Below are positions 6,740 through 14,184 of a stretch of 23,454 bases of DNA, one piece after another. The DNA lies in assembly GCA_051002015.1 (NCBI GenBank), contig JBPCMS010000004.1, forward strand, positions 1 through 23,454, written 5' to 3'. Source of the stretch: JACDBE01 sp051002015 (GTDB lineage Bacteria > Actinomycetota > Acidimicrobiia > Spongiisociales > UBA5794). The position numbers and the translations under genes are program-made. Below the pieces are notes generated by a model that saw only the letters and a program-made list of their open reading frames with translations, was not told the DNA's origin and ran no database searches. The first letter of the stretch is position 1. Each line of letters begins with the position of its first letter.

Positions 6740-7333
6740 TCAGTGGCGGGGACGCATCTCGACCAGGTCGTCGGGGGTGGCGATGGTGCGCGGGGCAAGC
6801 GCATCGACCCGCAGCTCCTCGACCCACGAGGGGTGAGTCTGGAGCAGGGCGTCGATCCCGGCGTCGTCCTCCAGCCCGAGCAGCCGCGGCCACAGGTCGC
6901 GGCGCACGATGAGCGGGCGACCCCTGGCGTAGCGGTACATCGGTACGGTCACCGCCCGATCGTGGGTGGCGTGGGCGGCGACGAGATCGCCGACGACGTC
7001 CGCCCCGATCCCCGGAATGTCCGCCGCGGTGAGGACGAACGAGGTGATGTCGGTCTGCCGGGTGAGCTCGTCGACGCCTGCGCGCAGCGGGGCCGCCCGG
7101 CCCTCCTCCCATTCCGGGTCGATGACGACGGTGAAGCCGGCGAGATCGGCGCCTTCGAGGACCGCCTCGGCGTCTGCGCCCAGCACGACGATGCCCGGCT
7201 CGACCGGCCATGCCCTGACCCCCCGGAGGACGTGGTCGATCAGGGTGCTGGTCCCCCATGGCGCCAGCCACGGCGCCGCCGGCATGGCCACGGCGGGGCG
7301 GGCGGCGAGCACCAGCGACACAATGCGACTCAC
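6740..7333 (-). CDS. MobA/MocA-like nucleotidyltransferase with degenerate nucleotide-binding loop
   Basis: A 197-residue protein with the overall pattern of the molybdenum-cofactor cytidylyl/guanylyl transferase family (MocA/MobA, GT-A fold). The N-terminus SRIVSLVLAARP, then LAPWGTSTLIDHVL, aligns with the family's VLAAG-S-RMG-K-LLPWG-TLL pattern. VVIDPEWEEGRAAPLRAGVD, LTAADIPGIG with the metal-binding Asp (about 105), VPMYRYARGRPLIVRRDLWP and DAGIDALLQTHP follow in the right order. The glycine-rich loop is lost: where family members have GxSxRMGxxK this one has RPAVAMPAAPW, with no Gly and no Lys. Ordinary CTP/GTP binding is therefore doubtful, and it may be a divergent or inactive relative. 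The GTG at 7333 is preceded by GGGGAG at good spacing. It diverges from the alanine dehydrogenase gene; no molybdoenzyme gene is in the window. Confidence 0.75.
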   Translation of the reverse strand: MSRIVSLVLAARPAVAMPAAPWLAPWGTSTLIDHVLRGVRAWPVEPGIVVLGADAEAVLEGADLAGFTVVIDPEWEEGRAAPLRAGVDELTRQTDITSFVLTAADIPGIGADVVGDLVAAHATHDRAVTVPMYRYARGRPLIVRRDLWPRLLGLEDDAGIDALLQTHPSWVEELRVDALAPRTIATPDDLVEMRPRH

Positions 7334-7451
7334 GGCTTCTCCCCGATCGACCGGCCGGCAGGCTACCGCCGCCACCGGCCCGGGCCGACCCGGCATCGCT
7401 CCAGGCGGTATGGCAGACTCCGCAGATCACCGCCCGCCTGGAGGAATGCCC

Positions 7452-8573
7452 GTGATCGTCGGAATCCCGACCGAGATCAAGACCGAGGAGTATCGGGTTG
7501 CGACGACCCCCGCCGGTGTGCGCGAGCTGGCGGCGCACGGGCACACCGTGCTGGTCCAGGAAGGCGCAGGGCTCGGTTCCTCCATCACCGACGCCGAGTA
7601 CCGGGCGGTGGGCGCCGAGATGGTTGGCACCGCCGCCGCGGTCTTCGAGCGCTCCGACATGGTGGTCAAGGTCAAGGAGCCCCAGCCCTCGGAGATCGCC
7701 ATGCTCCGCCCCGACCAGGTGCTGTTCACCTACCTGCACCTGGCCGCATACCCCGAGGAGGGGCGCGGTCTGATCAAGACCGGGGCCACCGCCGTCGCCT
7801 ACGAGACGGTGCAGCTCGGCTCGGGGGCGCTCCCGCTGCTGGCGCCGATGAGCGAGATCGCCGGGCGGATGGCCACCCAGGCCGGGGCGCACCATCTGGA
7901 GCGGCCCCAGGGCGGCAGGGGGGTGCTGATAGGTGGCGTGTCCGGCGTCCCGCCGGCACGGGTCACCGTGCTCGGTGGGGGAAGCGCAGGCACCAACGCC
8001 GCCCTGATCGCGGTCGGCATGGGCGCCGACGTCACCATCCTCGACCTCAACGTCGACCGGCTCCGCACCATCGACGCCACCATGTGGGGTCGGATCACCA
8101 CCATCCGCTCGTCGGTGTACGCCATCGACGAGTACATACCGAGGTCCGATCTGGTCATCGGGGCGGTCCTGGTGGCGGGGGCCAGGGCGCCCATCGTGGT
8201 CACCGAGGAGCACATCAAGGCGATGCGCCCCGGGTCGGTGGTGGTCGACATCTCGATCGACCAGGGCGGCTGCATCGCAACGGCGCGGGAGACCTCGCAC
8301 ACCGACCCGGTGTACCTGGTCGACGGGGTGGTGCACTACGCCGTCGGGAACATCCCGGGCGCCGTCCCCCACACCTCCACCTACGCCCTCTCAAACGCCA
8401 CCCTGCCCTACATGGTTGCGCTGGCGAACGGTCTCGGGTCGGCCACCCGCCGCCACCCCGAGCTGGTCCCGGGGTTCAACATCGCTGGCGGCCAGGTGGT
8501 CAACGCCACCGTGGCGGCTGCGCTGGGAACCGAGTACGTCGCCGTCGACGAGGTGCTCGATCTGGCCGGGTGA
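7452..8573 (+). CDS. ald: Alanine dehydrogenase
   Basis: A 373-residue NAD-dependent L-alanine dehydrogenase, converting alanine to pyruvate, NADH and ammonium, or the reverse. The GTG at 7452 is chosen because GGAGG lies seven bases upstream and because it puts the catalytic residues at the family's standard numbers: Lys75 in VVKVKEP, His96 in TYLHLAA and Asp270 in SIDQGG. The in-frame ATG at 7446 lies too close to the same ribosome binding site. The NAD-binding motif is VTVLGGGSAGTNAALIAVGM with the acidic strand end in VTILDLNVDRL; VGAVLVAGARAP and SNATLPYMVALANGLG follow. Length is typical (about 371). No Lrp-type regulator gene is adjacent. It acts in the cytoplasm as a soluble oligomer by family knowledge. 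The call is firm. Confidence 0.96.
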   Translation: MIVGIPTEIKTEEYRVATTPAGVRELAAHGHTVLVQEGAGLGSSITDAEYRAVGAEMVGTAAAVFERSDMVVKVKEPQPSEIAMLRPDQVLFTYLHLAAYPEEGRGLIKTGATAVAYETVQLGSGALPLLAPMSEIAGRMATQAGAHHLERPQGGRGVLIGGVSGVPPARVTVLGGGSAGTNAALIAVGMGADVTILDLNVDRLRTIDATMWGRITTIRSSVYAIDEYIPRSDLVIGAVLVAGARAPIVVTEEHIKAMRPGSVVVDISIDQGGCIATARETSHTDPVYLVDGVVHYAVGNIPGAVPHTSTYALSNATLPYMVALANGLGSATRRHPELVPGFNIAGGQVVNATVAAALGTEYVAVDEVLDLAG

Positions 8574-8585
8574 CCGGGCCGACGG

Positions 8586-9059
8586 TCAGGTGGGGGAATC
8601 GAGCCGGTCGCTGAGCGCCTCGACCAGCGACTCCTGGATGATCCCCAGGAACCGAACCAGGGTCTGCTGCGGCGTCGACGGCTCCTCGGGCAACTCGGGC
8701 AGGTCGAACAGCCCGGAACGGGCGGCCAGCGTGATCCGGGCGGTGCCCACCGCGCGCAGCAGAGCCTCCGCCTGGGCGGTGTCGATCACGATGGAGCCAC
8801 CGCCGAGGAGCCGGATGATGTCGGCGAGGGCGGTGGCGTCTGCGTCCCGCACCGTATCCAGGTCGGCGGCGACCAGCCGCTGGAACTCCCGCTCCGCCTC
8901 GTTGTCCGAGGGGTAGGCGGGGGGATGGAGACGGGCCTCCTCGGCCCCCGACCCGTCGATCGATGCGAGGAACTCGGGGAGCGCCTCGAGGATGGCGCGC
9001 TCCGGCGCCCCGGCGATCACCCGCACCCCGCCCTCGGTGGCTTCGAAGCGGAGGGTCAC
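8586..9059 (-). CDS. DUF2017 family protein, third gene of HTH-clpS cluster
   Basis: A 157-residue protein of the actinobacterial DUF2017 family. It starts VTLRFEATEGGVRVIAGAPE and goes on through AILEALPEFLASI, PPAYPSDNEAEREFQRLV and FLGIIQESLVEALSDR, matching the conserved layout of an acidic, helical protein with a central DNEAEREF box. The GTG at 9059 overlaps the ClpS stop in a GTGA arrangement (9056-9059), so it should be translationally coupled to clpS. In M. tuberculosis the gene after clpS (Rv1332) is, as I recall, also of this type, often labelled a putative regulator without proof. No catalytic motif is visible. A role with ClpS in protein quality control is inferred only from the tight coupling. 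Confidence 0.85.
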   Translation of the reverse strand: MTLRFEATEGGVRVIAGAPERAILEALPEFLASIDGSGAEEARLHPPAYPSDNEAEREFQRLVAADLDTVRDADATALADIIRLLGGGSIVIDTAQAEALLRAVGTARITLAARSGLFDLPELPEEPSTPQQTLVRFLGIIQESLVEALSDRLDSPT

Positions 9060-9331
9060 CGGCGTTCCATCGTCGCCCACAGCCCGTGGTGGTGCAGCCG
9101 CCATACCGACATCTCGGCCCGCTCCCTCGGTTCGGAGGCGACCACCGCCCTCCCCTCGTGGTGGACGGCCAGCATCAGCCGGGTGGCCTGCTCCTCGCCG
9201 TACCCGAACAGGCTGCGGAACACCCACACCACATAGCTCATCAGGTTCACCGGGTCGTTCCACACCACGACGTCCCACGGGGCGGCCACCTCGATCTCGT
9301 CCTCGATGACGACGTCGACGTCTGGCCGCAT
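9056..9331 (-). CDS. clpS: ATP-dependent Clp protease adaptor ClpS
   Basis: A 91-residue N-end-rule adaptor, which binds N-degron substrates and hands them to the ClpA/ClpC AAA+ unfoldase. The core is VVVWNDPVNLMSYVVWVFRS: Asn25 and Asp26 are in the positions that hold the substrate alpha-amino group, and VHHEGRAVV gives the conserved His (57/58). The C-terminus, AEMSVWRLHHHGLWATMER, is typical of actinobacterial ClpS. The ATG at 9331 follows the stop of the HTH gene by two bases; an in-frame GTG at 9337 overlapping that stop is the alternative start. The downstream overlap with DUF2017 completes a three-gene operon. The clpC/clpA partner is not in the window. Confidence 0.95.
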   Translation of the reverse strand: MRPDVDVVIEDEIEVAAPWDVVVWNDPVNLMSYVVWVFRSLFGYGEEQATRLMLAVHHEGRAVVASEPRERAEMSVWRLHHHGLWATMERR

Positions 9332-9333
9332 GG

Positions 9334-9561
9334 TCACGACGTACGCCCCAGGGTCCTGCGGGTCATCGCCTCGAACCGCTGGGCGTTGATCCAATCCTCG
9401 AAGTCGCGTCGTGCCACCCGCCACTCCCGGCCGAACTTCACCGCAGGGAGCCCCCCGGAACGGAGCAGCGAGGTGACCACGAACTCGGACACGTCCATGT
9501 AGCCGCAGATGTCGGCCACCGACAGCCACTCCTTGTCGAGATCGACGTTGAGGTGCTCCAC
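9334..9561 (-). CDS. Excisionase-type helix-turn-helix protein upstream of clpS
   Basis: A 75-residue protein that is almost only an HTH_17 (excisionase/MerR-like winged helix) domain. WLSVADICGYMDVSEFVVTS is the helix-turn-helix, then GGLPAVKFGREWRVARRDFE is the wing and following helix, then DWINAQRF. The name excisionase is historical: no integrase, att site or other phage gene is near, so a chromosomal transcription regulator is more likely. The start is GTG at 9561; TACCCT at complement 9568-9573 ends six bases before it, suggesting a leaderless transcript that carries HTH, clpS and DUF2017. It diverges from the deacetylase gene (start 9666), so it could regulate both. The domain is clear, the target is not known. 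Confidence 0.88.
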   Translation of the reverse strand: MEHLNVDLDKEWLSVADICGYMDVSEFVVTSLLRSGGLPAVKFGREWRVARRDFEDWINAQRFEAMTRRTLGRTS

Positions 9562-9567
9562 GGGAGC

Positions 9568-9573
9568 AGGGTA
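9568..9573 (-). promoter_or_regulatory. -10 element of leaderless HTH-clpS-DUF2017 transcript
   Basis: On the minus strand TACCCT ends six bases before the GTG at 9561. The terC gene on the same strand has the identical hexamer seven bases before its ATG. Confidence 0.45.
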
Positions 9574-9609
9574 TGGGCGATGGCGGCCTGGGGCAACCGC
9601 GACCGGTGG

Positions 9610-9639
9610 TTGCCGGGCCGGGGGTGGCGATCGTAGATT
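9610..9639 (+). promoter_or_regulatory. Promoter of deacetylase-peptidase operon
   Basis: TTGCCG (9610-9615) and TAGATT (9634-9639) are 18 bases apart. The predicted start near 9646 leaves a leader of about 20 bases before the GTG at 9666, or about 44 before the ATG at 9690. It lies back to back with the HTH-clpS promoter. Confidence 0.45.
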
Positions 9640-9665
9640 GCCCGATCCCACCGATCCGAGCGCCC

Positions 9666-10745
9666 GTGACCGACAGCACCCGGCTGACCATGCCATGTGT
9701 GTGGTCCCCCGAGCACCGGCTGCACCAGCCGGGCGGCGAGATCTGGATGGGGGTGCGCTACCAGGGCACCGAGCTGCCCGCCCGCGGCGACGCCATCCTT
9801 GCCGCGCTGACCGCGGCGGGGGCACCGGTGCAGCGGGCAGGTCCGCTCGACCGCGGGCTGCTCGAGGTGGTCCACGACCCCGACCTGGTCGCCTACCTGG
9901 AGACGGCGTGGGACGACTGGGTGGCGGCCGGCTATCTCGACGAACCGGGGCAGGACCGGGTGGTGCCGTACGTGTTCCCCATCCCGGGTGTCTCCACCGG
10001 GCGGATTCCGACGGCGATGTCCGCTCGGGCGGGCACCTTCGCCTTCGACACGATGACGCTGATCGGTCCCGGCAGCGCCGCCGCCATCCTCGATGCCACC
10101 GCGGTCGCCGACACCGCGGCCAGGCTGGTGGTCGAAGGCGCTCCCGCCGTCTACGCCCTGAGCCGTCCTCCGGGTCACCATGCCGGGCGCCGGTTCTTCG
10201 GTGGATCCTGCTACCTGAACAACGCCGCCGTCGCCGCCGCCCGGCTGCGGTCTGACCGTCGCCGGGTCGCCGTGATCGACATCGACGCCCACCACGGCAA
10301 CGGCACCCAGGAGATCTTCTACCGCGACCCGGATGTCTGGTACGGGTCGGTGCACGTCGACCCTGGGTACGGCTGGTTTCCCCACTTCATCGGGTTCGCC
10401 GACGAGCGGGGTGAGGCCGAGGGCGCCGGCGCCAACCGCAACCTCCCCCTGCCACCCGGTTCCGGGGACGACCCGTGGCTGGAGGCGGTCGGGTCTCTGG
10501 TGGATGAAGCGACGGCGTGGGGAGCCGAGGCGGTGGTGGTGTCGCTCGGCGTCGACGCCGCCGCAGCCGACCCGGAGAGCCCGCTCGAGGTCACCCGGGA
10601 CGGTTACGCCGCCGCCGGAGGGCGGATCGGATCGACCGGCCTCCCCACGGTGCTGGTCCAGGAGGGCGGATACGACCTGGCCACGTTGGGCGACCTGGTG
10701 GTGCAGACTCTGATCGGCGTCGAGCGAGGCAGGGAGACCGGATGA
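9666..10745 (+). CDS. Histone deacetylase family protein, acetylpolyamine amidohydrolase-like
   Basis: A 359-residue zinc amidohydrolase of the arginase/deacetylase fold. The catalytic set is complete: His171-His172 in SRPPGHHAG, zinc ligands Asp207 and His209 in VIDIDAHHGNGTQEIFY, third ligand Asp297 in SLGVDAAAADP, and transition-state Tyr336 in QEGGYD. The region SVHVDPGYGWFPHFIGFADE, then GAGANRNLPLPPGSGD, and the N-terminal HQPGGEIWMG are features of acetylpolyamine amidohydrolases rather than AcuC. Likely substrates are acetylated polyamines or other small N-acetyl amines; protein deacetylation is the alternative. GTG at 9666 is taken as start, with ATG at 9690 (MPCVWSPEHRLH) as a good second choice, since neither has a strong ribosome binding site. 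The stop overlaps the peptidase ATG (ATGA at 10742-10745), so the two are coupled. Confidence 0.92.
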   Translation: MTDSTRLTMPCVWSPEHRLHQPGGEIWMGVRYQGTELPARGDAILAALTAAGAPVQRAGPLDRGLLEVVHDPDLVAYLETAWDDWVAAGYLDEPGQDRVVPYVFPIPGVSTGRIPTAMSARAGTFAFDTMTLIGPGSAAAILDATAVADTAARLVVEGAPAVYALSRPPGHHAGRRFFGGSCYLNNAAVAAARLRSDRRRVAVIDIDAHHGNGTQEIFYRDPDVWYGSVHVDPGYGWFPHFIGFADERGEAEGAGANRNLPLPPGSGDDPWLEAVGSLVDEATAWGAEAVVVSLGVDAAAADPESPLEVTRDGYAAAGGRIGSTGLPTVLVQEGGYDLATLGDLVVQTLIGVERGRETG

Positions 10746-12619
10746 GCGAGCCCACCGTCTGGGTCGGCAAGCAGCAGCGGCACGGGGTCGCCTCCGAGCC
10801 GCGCAAGGACCTCCTGCCCCCGCCCCATTGGCGGATGGAGGCGGTGGCGTCGACCTTCCGCCCCCGCCACCCCGTGGTCTCGCCCGACGGGACCCAGGTG
10901 CTGTTCCTTGTCGACAGCGACATGTCGGACGTGTGGCGGGTGGCGGTGGCCGGAGGACGGCCCGAGCGGCTCACCACCCACCGCCAGCCGGCCCCCTTCT
11001 GGGAGGACACGGCGGCGACCTGGTCCCCGGACGGCACCCGCTTCGCCTACGTGGCCGACGGCACCGTCCATGTGGCCGCCGCCGCCGGCTCCCCACCCCA
11101 TCCGCTGGTCGAGGGCGATTCGCCGCAATGGATCGACCGCACCCGGCTGCTGATCACGGTCAACCGCAACGGGCGCACCAGGCTGGCGGTCATCGACATC
11201 GCCGACCCCTGGCCCCACCCGCTCACCGGCGGGGATGGTCACGCCGCAGCCGCCTCGCTGACCGCCGACCGCTCCAAGGCGGCGTACGCCTTCTACCCGG
11301 CCGCAGACCGGCGCCGCAGCGACATCCGGATGGTCGATCTGACCACCGGTGAGGACCGCCATCTGTCCGGCGAGCCCGGGTTCGCCGACGCCTCCCCCGC
11401 CATCCGGCCCGACGGGTCGCTGGTCGCCTTCGTCTCGGAGCGCTCGGGATGGAGTGAGGTGCACCTCGTCGGGGCGGACGGTGCCGGCGAGCGCCGGCTG
11501 ACCGATCACCGGGCGGACCTCAGCGGTCTGGCCTGGTCCGGGGACGGCTCCCGGCTGGCCGGGATCGCCACCAGGGCGGGCAAGGCGGACCTGGTCACCA
11601 TCGACCCGGAGACCGGTGCGGTGACGGTGGTAGCGCAGGGAGGCACCTGGTCGAGCCCATCGTGGACCGGCGACGATCGGCTGGTGGCCGGGCACGAGAG
11701 CCACCACGCCCCGTCCACCATCGCCGCCGTCACCGGCGGCGGCGCCGTCACCACCCTGGTCGACCCCACCCCTGCCCAGGTGCGCTCGGCCCCCCACGTC
11801 ACCCCGGAGCCGGTGACCTTCCGTTCGGGCGACGGGCTCGACATCCCCGCCTTCCTCTTCCGCCCTCCCGCCGCCGACCGGGGCCCGGTGCCCGCCGTGG
11901 TCTACCCCCACGGCGGCCCCACGTCGTACTACGGGGACGAGTGGGACGGCTACGCCCAGTACTTCCTCGACAAGGGGTATGCCTGGCTGGCGATCAACTT
12001 CCGCGGATCGACCTCCTACGGACTCGACTTCGAGCGGGCCAACCACGGCGATTGGGGCGTCGGCGACCGGGACGACTGTCTCGCCGCCCACGACTACCTG
12101 GCGGGGCTCGACTGGATCGACCGGCGGCGGATCGGGATCTTCGGCGCCAGCTACGGCTCCTACCTGGCGCTGCTGTGCCTGGTCGACGACCCGGAGCATC
12201 GCTACGCCTGCGGTGTCGCCAAGTACGGCGACAGCGACATCCTCAACTCGTGGGCGATGGGCGACGTCACCGGGGTAGAGGACCTGGAGCGGATGATGGG
12301 CCACCCCGGCGACGACCCCGACGCATACCTGGCCGGGTCGCCGCTGGCCAGGCTGGAGGCGATCGAACGCCCGATCCTGATCGCCCATGGCGAGCTCGAC
12401 GACCGGGTCCATCCCAGGCAGTCCGAGCAGCTGGTCGAACGGCTCGAGGAGCTGGGCAAGACCTACGAGTACGTCACCTACCCCACTGAGGGTCACGGGC
12501 TGCTGCGGCGCCAGCCCCAACTCGACTTCTACCGCAGGCTGGAGCGGTTCCTCGACTGGCACCTGATGGGCTCGACCGCCGTCACCGGGGTCGGGCTGCC
12601 GCCCCTGGGTGCCGGCTGA
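10742..12619 (+). CDS. S9 family prolyl-oligopeptidase-type peptidase
   Basis: A 625-residue serine peptidase of the dipeptidyl-peptidase/acylaminoacyl-peptidase type. Residues about 40-360 are beta-propeller repeats with TolB/WD-like units (HPVVSPDGTQVLFLVD, ATWSPDGTRFAYVAD, AIRPDGSLVAFVSE, LAWSGDGSRLAGIA). Residues about 375-610 are an alpha/beta-hydrolase domain with catalytic Ser470 in GASYGS, Asp553 in GELDDRV and His585 in EGHG; PHGGPTSYYGDEW forms the oxyanion region. There is no signal peptide, so it is probably cytoplasmic. It removes short N-terminal peptides or blocked residues in family members; the exact specificity is unknown. The ATG overlaps the deacetylase stop. The deacetylase plus S9 pairing suggests joint processing of acylated or acetylated small amines or peptides, which is inference. 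Confidence 0.93.
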   Translation: MSEPTVWVGKQQRHGVASEPRKDLLPPPHWRMEAVASTFRPRHPVVSPDGTQVLFLVDSDMSDVWRVAVAGGRPERLTTHRQPAPFWEDTAATWSPDGTRFAYVADGTVHVAAAAGSPPHPLVEGDSPQWIDRTRLLITVNRNGRTRLAVIDIADPWPHPLTGGDGHAAAASLTADRSKAAYAFYPAADRRRSDIRMVDLTTGEDRHLSGEPGFADASPAIRPDGSLVAFVSERSGWSEVHLVGADGAGERRLTDHRADLSGLAWSGDGSRLAGIATRAGKADLVTIDPETGAVTVVAQGGTWSSPSWTGDDRLVAGHESHHAPSTIAAVTGGGAVTTLVDPTPAQVRSAPHVTPEPVTFRSGDGLDIPAFLFRPPAADRGPVPAVVYPHGGPTSYYGDEWDGYAQYFLDKGYAWLAINFRGSTSYGLDFERANHGDWGVGDRDDCLAAHDYLAGLDWIDRRRIGIFGASYGSYLALLCLVDDPEHRYACGVAKYGDSDILNSWAMGDVTGVEDLERMMGHPGDDPDAYLAGSPLARLEAIERPILIAHGELDDRVHPRQSEQLVERLEELGKTYEYVTYPTEGHGLLRRQPQLDFYRRLERFLDWHLMGSTAVTGVGLPPLGAG

Positions 12620-12630
12620 CGACCGGACGG

Positions 12631-12677
12631 AACTTTGAGCGCGTGACACCGCCTGACAGGGTGAGTCGCTCAAAGTT
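12631..12677. repeat. 11-bp inverted repeat, AACTTTGAGCG family copy 2
   Basis: AACTTTGAGCG (12631-12641) and its exact reverse complement (12667-12677) flank a 25-base centre. The outer arms equal those of the repeat at 1076-1122, but the centre is unrelated. It lies between convergent genes, and the TGA stop of the osmC-like gene (12670-12672) sits inside the right arm. It may act as a terminator here, although no T-run follows. Confidence 0.8.
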
Positions 12678-13113
12678 TGCCGTAGGGCGACTCGATGCGG
12701 ACGCTGACCGGTGAGGGAGCCTCGAGGGTGCGGGTGACGCTGCACAGCCGGTCGTGCGACTGGGCCACGGCGATGGGAAGCACCTGGCGGGCCGCATCTC
12801 CCGCCTCTCCCTGAGGGAAGCGGACCCTGAACACCAGCTCGAGGTCGACCAGCCGGTTGCCGAGCTGGTCGCGAACCTTGCGCCCGCGGGCCTCGGCACC
12901 GAACGACTCCGGCTCGGCACGGCGGTTGGTGATGTAGTCGACGTCCGCCGACGAGCACCCGGCAAGGGCGGTGAGCAGCAGTTCGATGGCGGTGAAGCTG
13001 GTGCCGTCTCCGCCCTCGCCGAACTCGAAGGTGCCTCCACGGACGTTGGTCGCCCGGTACCTGGCGAGCCCGATCCGCTCGATCGAAACAGACCGCAGCC
13101 TGTCGTCTGCCAT
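12670..13113 (-). CDS. OsmC family peroxiredoxin-like protein
   Basis: A 147-residue OsmC/Ohr-superfamily protein. Both active-site cysteines are there: the first in LLTALAGCSSADVDYI (about residue 53) and the second in AQSHDRLCSVTRTLEAP (about 126), in the usual OsmC contexts. FEFGEGGDGTSFTAIELLL marks the start of the long central helix. Family members reduce organic hydroperoxides with a Cys pair; many divergent OsmC proteins have untested substrates. The ATG at 13113 is preceded by GGGAGG, and TAGGCT (complement 13147-13152) is a possible -10, leaving a leader of about 27 bases. The stop codon lies inside the AACTTTGAGCG inverted repeat, so the last residues (YGKL) are partly coded by the repeat arm. 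Confidence 0.92.
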   Translation of the reverse strand: MADDRLRSVSIERIGLARYRATNVRGGTFEFGEGGDGTSFTAIELLLTALAGCSSADVDYITNRRAEPESFGAEARGRKVRDQLGNRLVDLELVFRVRFPQGEAGDAARQVLPIAVAQSHDRLCSVTRTLEAPSPVSVRIESPYGKL

Positions 13114-13261
13114 GCATCCTCCCTGGCTCTCGGCAATGGCCGACCCAGCCTATGCCGGGCGGGCGGGTCGTGTTGCGCCGGGACCTGCCCGCTCGATGGC
13201 CTCCCCGCCGAGATCGTGTGCGGGCGGAGGTTTCGTCGCTGGACGACACCGCACCGGGCTT

Positions 13262-13290
13262 CCCAGGGCCGCCTTCAGGGCGGCCCTGGG
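13262..13290. terminator. 12-bp GC-rich hairpin between terC and osmC genes
   Basis: CCCAGGGCCGCC (13262-13273) pairs perfectly with 13279-13290 around a TTCAG loop. It is 80 bases past the terC stop in the direction of its transcription and lacks a T-run, so it may be a terminator without tail, or an RNA-stabilising stem. I see no gene in the rest of the 257-base gap (13114-13370). Confidence 0.4.
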
Positions 13291-13370
13291 CCTCGTTCGG
13301 CGAGCCTCGGGCCGCCGGCACCACCTCCTTTGGGGACCTCCCGCCACCGGCCTTGCCATCCGGCGAGCCG

Positions 13371-14177
13371 TCAATCGGCGCCGCCTCCCGGTGATCCGGA
13401 CGGCACATGACCGACCGCACCCGCCGCCCCCGGTTCCTTGATGTAAGTGGGTCGCAGCTCGACAGGCACGGCATCGCGCCGCCCCCGCATCCGCAGGTTG
13501 AGCGCCTCGACCAGGATCGAGAAGCCCATGGCGAAGTAGATGTAGCCCTTCGGGATGTGGACGTCGAATCCCTCGGCGACCAGCGACATCCCGATGAGCA
13601 ACAGGAAGCTCAGGGCAAGCATCTTCACCGTTGGATGCCGGTTGACGAACTCGCTGATCACCCGGGCGGACAGCAGCATCACGGCGACGGCGACGATCAC
13701 GGCGGCGATCATCACCCCGATCTCGTCCGCCATGCCAACGGCGGTGATCACCGAGTCGAGGCTGAAGACGGCGTCGAGGGCCACGATCTGGACGATCACC
13801 GCACCGAAGGAGGCCACCGCTCCGGTCGCGGTGTGCGCATCCTCGCCCTCGAGCTTCTCGTGGATCTCGAAGGTGGCCTTGGCCAGCAGGAACAGACCGC
13901 CGCCGACGAGGATGAGGTCGCGTCCCGAGATCTCCTGGTTGAGGACCTCGAACAGGGTCGCGGTGAGACCGATCACCCAGGAGATGCCGAGCAGCAGGAC
14001 GATCCGCATGAGCATCGCCAACCCGAGGCCCAGGTTGCGGGCCCGGGCCTGCTGTGCCGCCGGAAGCTTGCCGGCGAGGATCGAGATGAACACGACGTTG
14101 TCGATCCCAAGAACGATCTCGAGCACGGCAAGGGTGAGGAAGGAGATCCAGATCTGGGGGTCGCCGATCCAGTCCAT
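13371..14177 (-). CDS. TerC family integral membrane protein
   Basis: A 268-residue multi-pass membrane protein of the TerC family, associated with tellurite resistance operons and, in some members, with metal (manganese) efflux. Family signatures are LAVLEIVLGIDNVVFISIL near the N-terminus and VIVQIVALDAVFSLDSVITA in the middle; each carries the conserved intramembrane Asp that is thought to matter for ion handling. LALSFLLLIGMSLVAEGFDV, then IPKGYIYFAMGFSILVEALN, close the domain. The last about 35 residues are a Gly/Pro/Arg-rich cytoplasmic tail. There are about seven hydrophobic helices. The ATG at 14177 has TACCCT seven bases upstream and no ribosome binding site. No other ter genes are present, so tellurite resistance should not be assumed. 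Confidence 0.92.
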   Translation of the reverse strand: MDWIGDPQIWISFLTLAVLEIVLGIDNVVFISILAGKLPAAQQARARNLGLGLAMLMRIVLLLGISWVIGLTATLFEVLNQEISGRDLILVGGGLFLLAKATFEIHEKLEGEDAHTATGAVASFGAVIVQIVALDAVFSLDSVITAVGMADEIGVMIAAVIVAVAVMLLSARVISEFVNRHPTVKMLALSFLLLIGMSLVAEGFDVHIPKGYIYFAMGFSILVEALNLRMRGRRDAVPVELRPTYIKEPGAAGAVGHVPSGSPGGGAD

Positions 14178-14184
14178 CGTCGGG

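Noticed and set aside
7446..7451. ATG two codons upstream as the alanine dehydrogenase start
   Set aside because: It is one or two bases from the GGAGG site, too close, while the GTG at 7452 gives normal spacing and the standard numbering K75, H96, D270.
6641..8614. 657-codon open frame on the plus strand, and the 711-codon minus frame 6237-8372
   Set aside because: Both run through alanine dehydrogenase and the MobA-like gene in the wrong frame. Only the last 134 codons of the minus frame (the DUF4332 protein) are real.
9334..9561. Prophage or integrative element marked by an excisionase
   Set aside because: The protein is only an HTH_17 domain. No integrase, att repeats or phage genes are near, and it is in operon with clpS.
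13114..13370. Small plus-strand ORF (80 codons, 13152-13394) in the osmC-terC gap
   Set aside because: Its translation is Pro/Arg/Gly-rich, it has no ribosome binding site, and it runs through the 12-bp hairpin and into terC antisense.
10604..13474. 956-codon open frame on the minus strand
   Set aside because: It lies antisense to the S9 peptidase and deacetylase, which have full catalytic motifs. Its translation is Gly/Arg/Val-rich with no domain, as expected for an antisense frame in GC-rich DNA.
13371..14177. Tellurite-resistance locus
   Set aside because: A lone TerC-family membrane protein without terA/B/D/E or related genes is not evidence for tellurite resistance.
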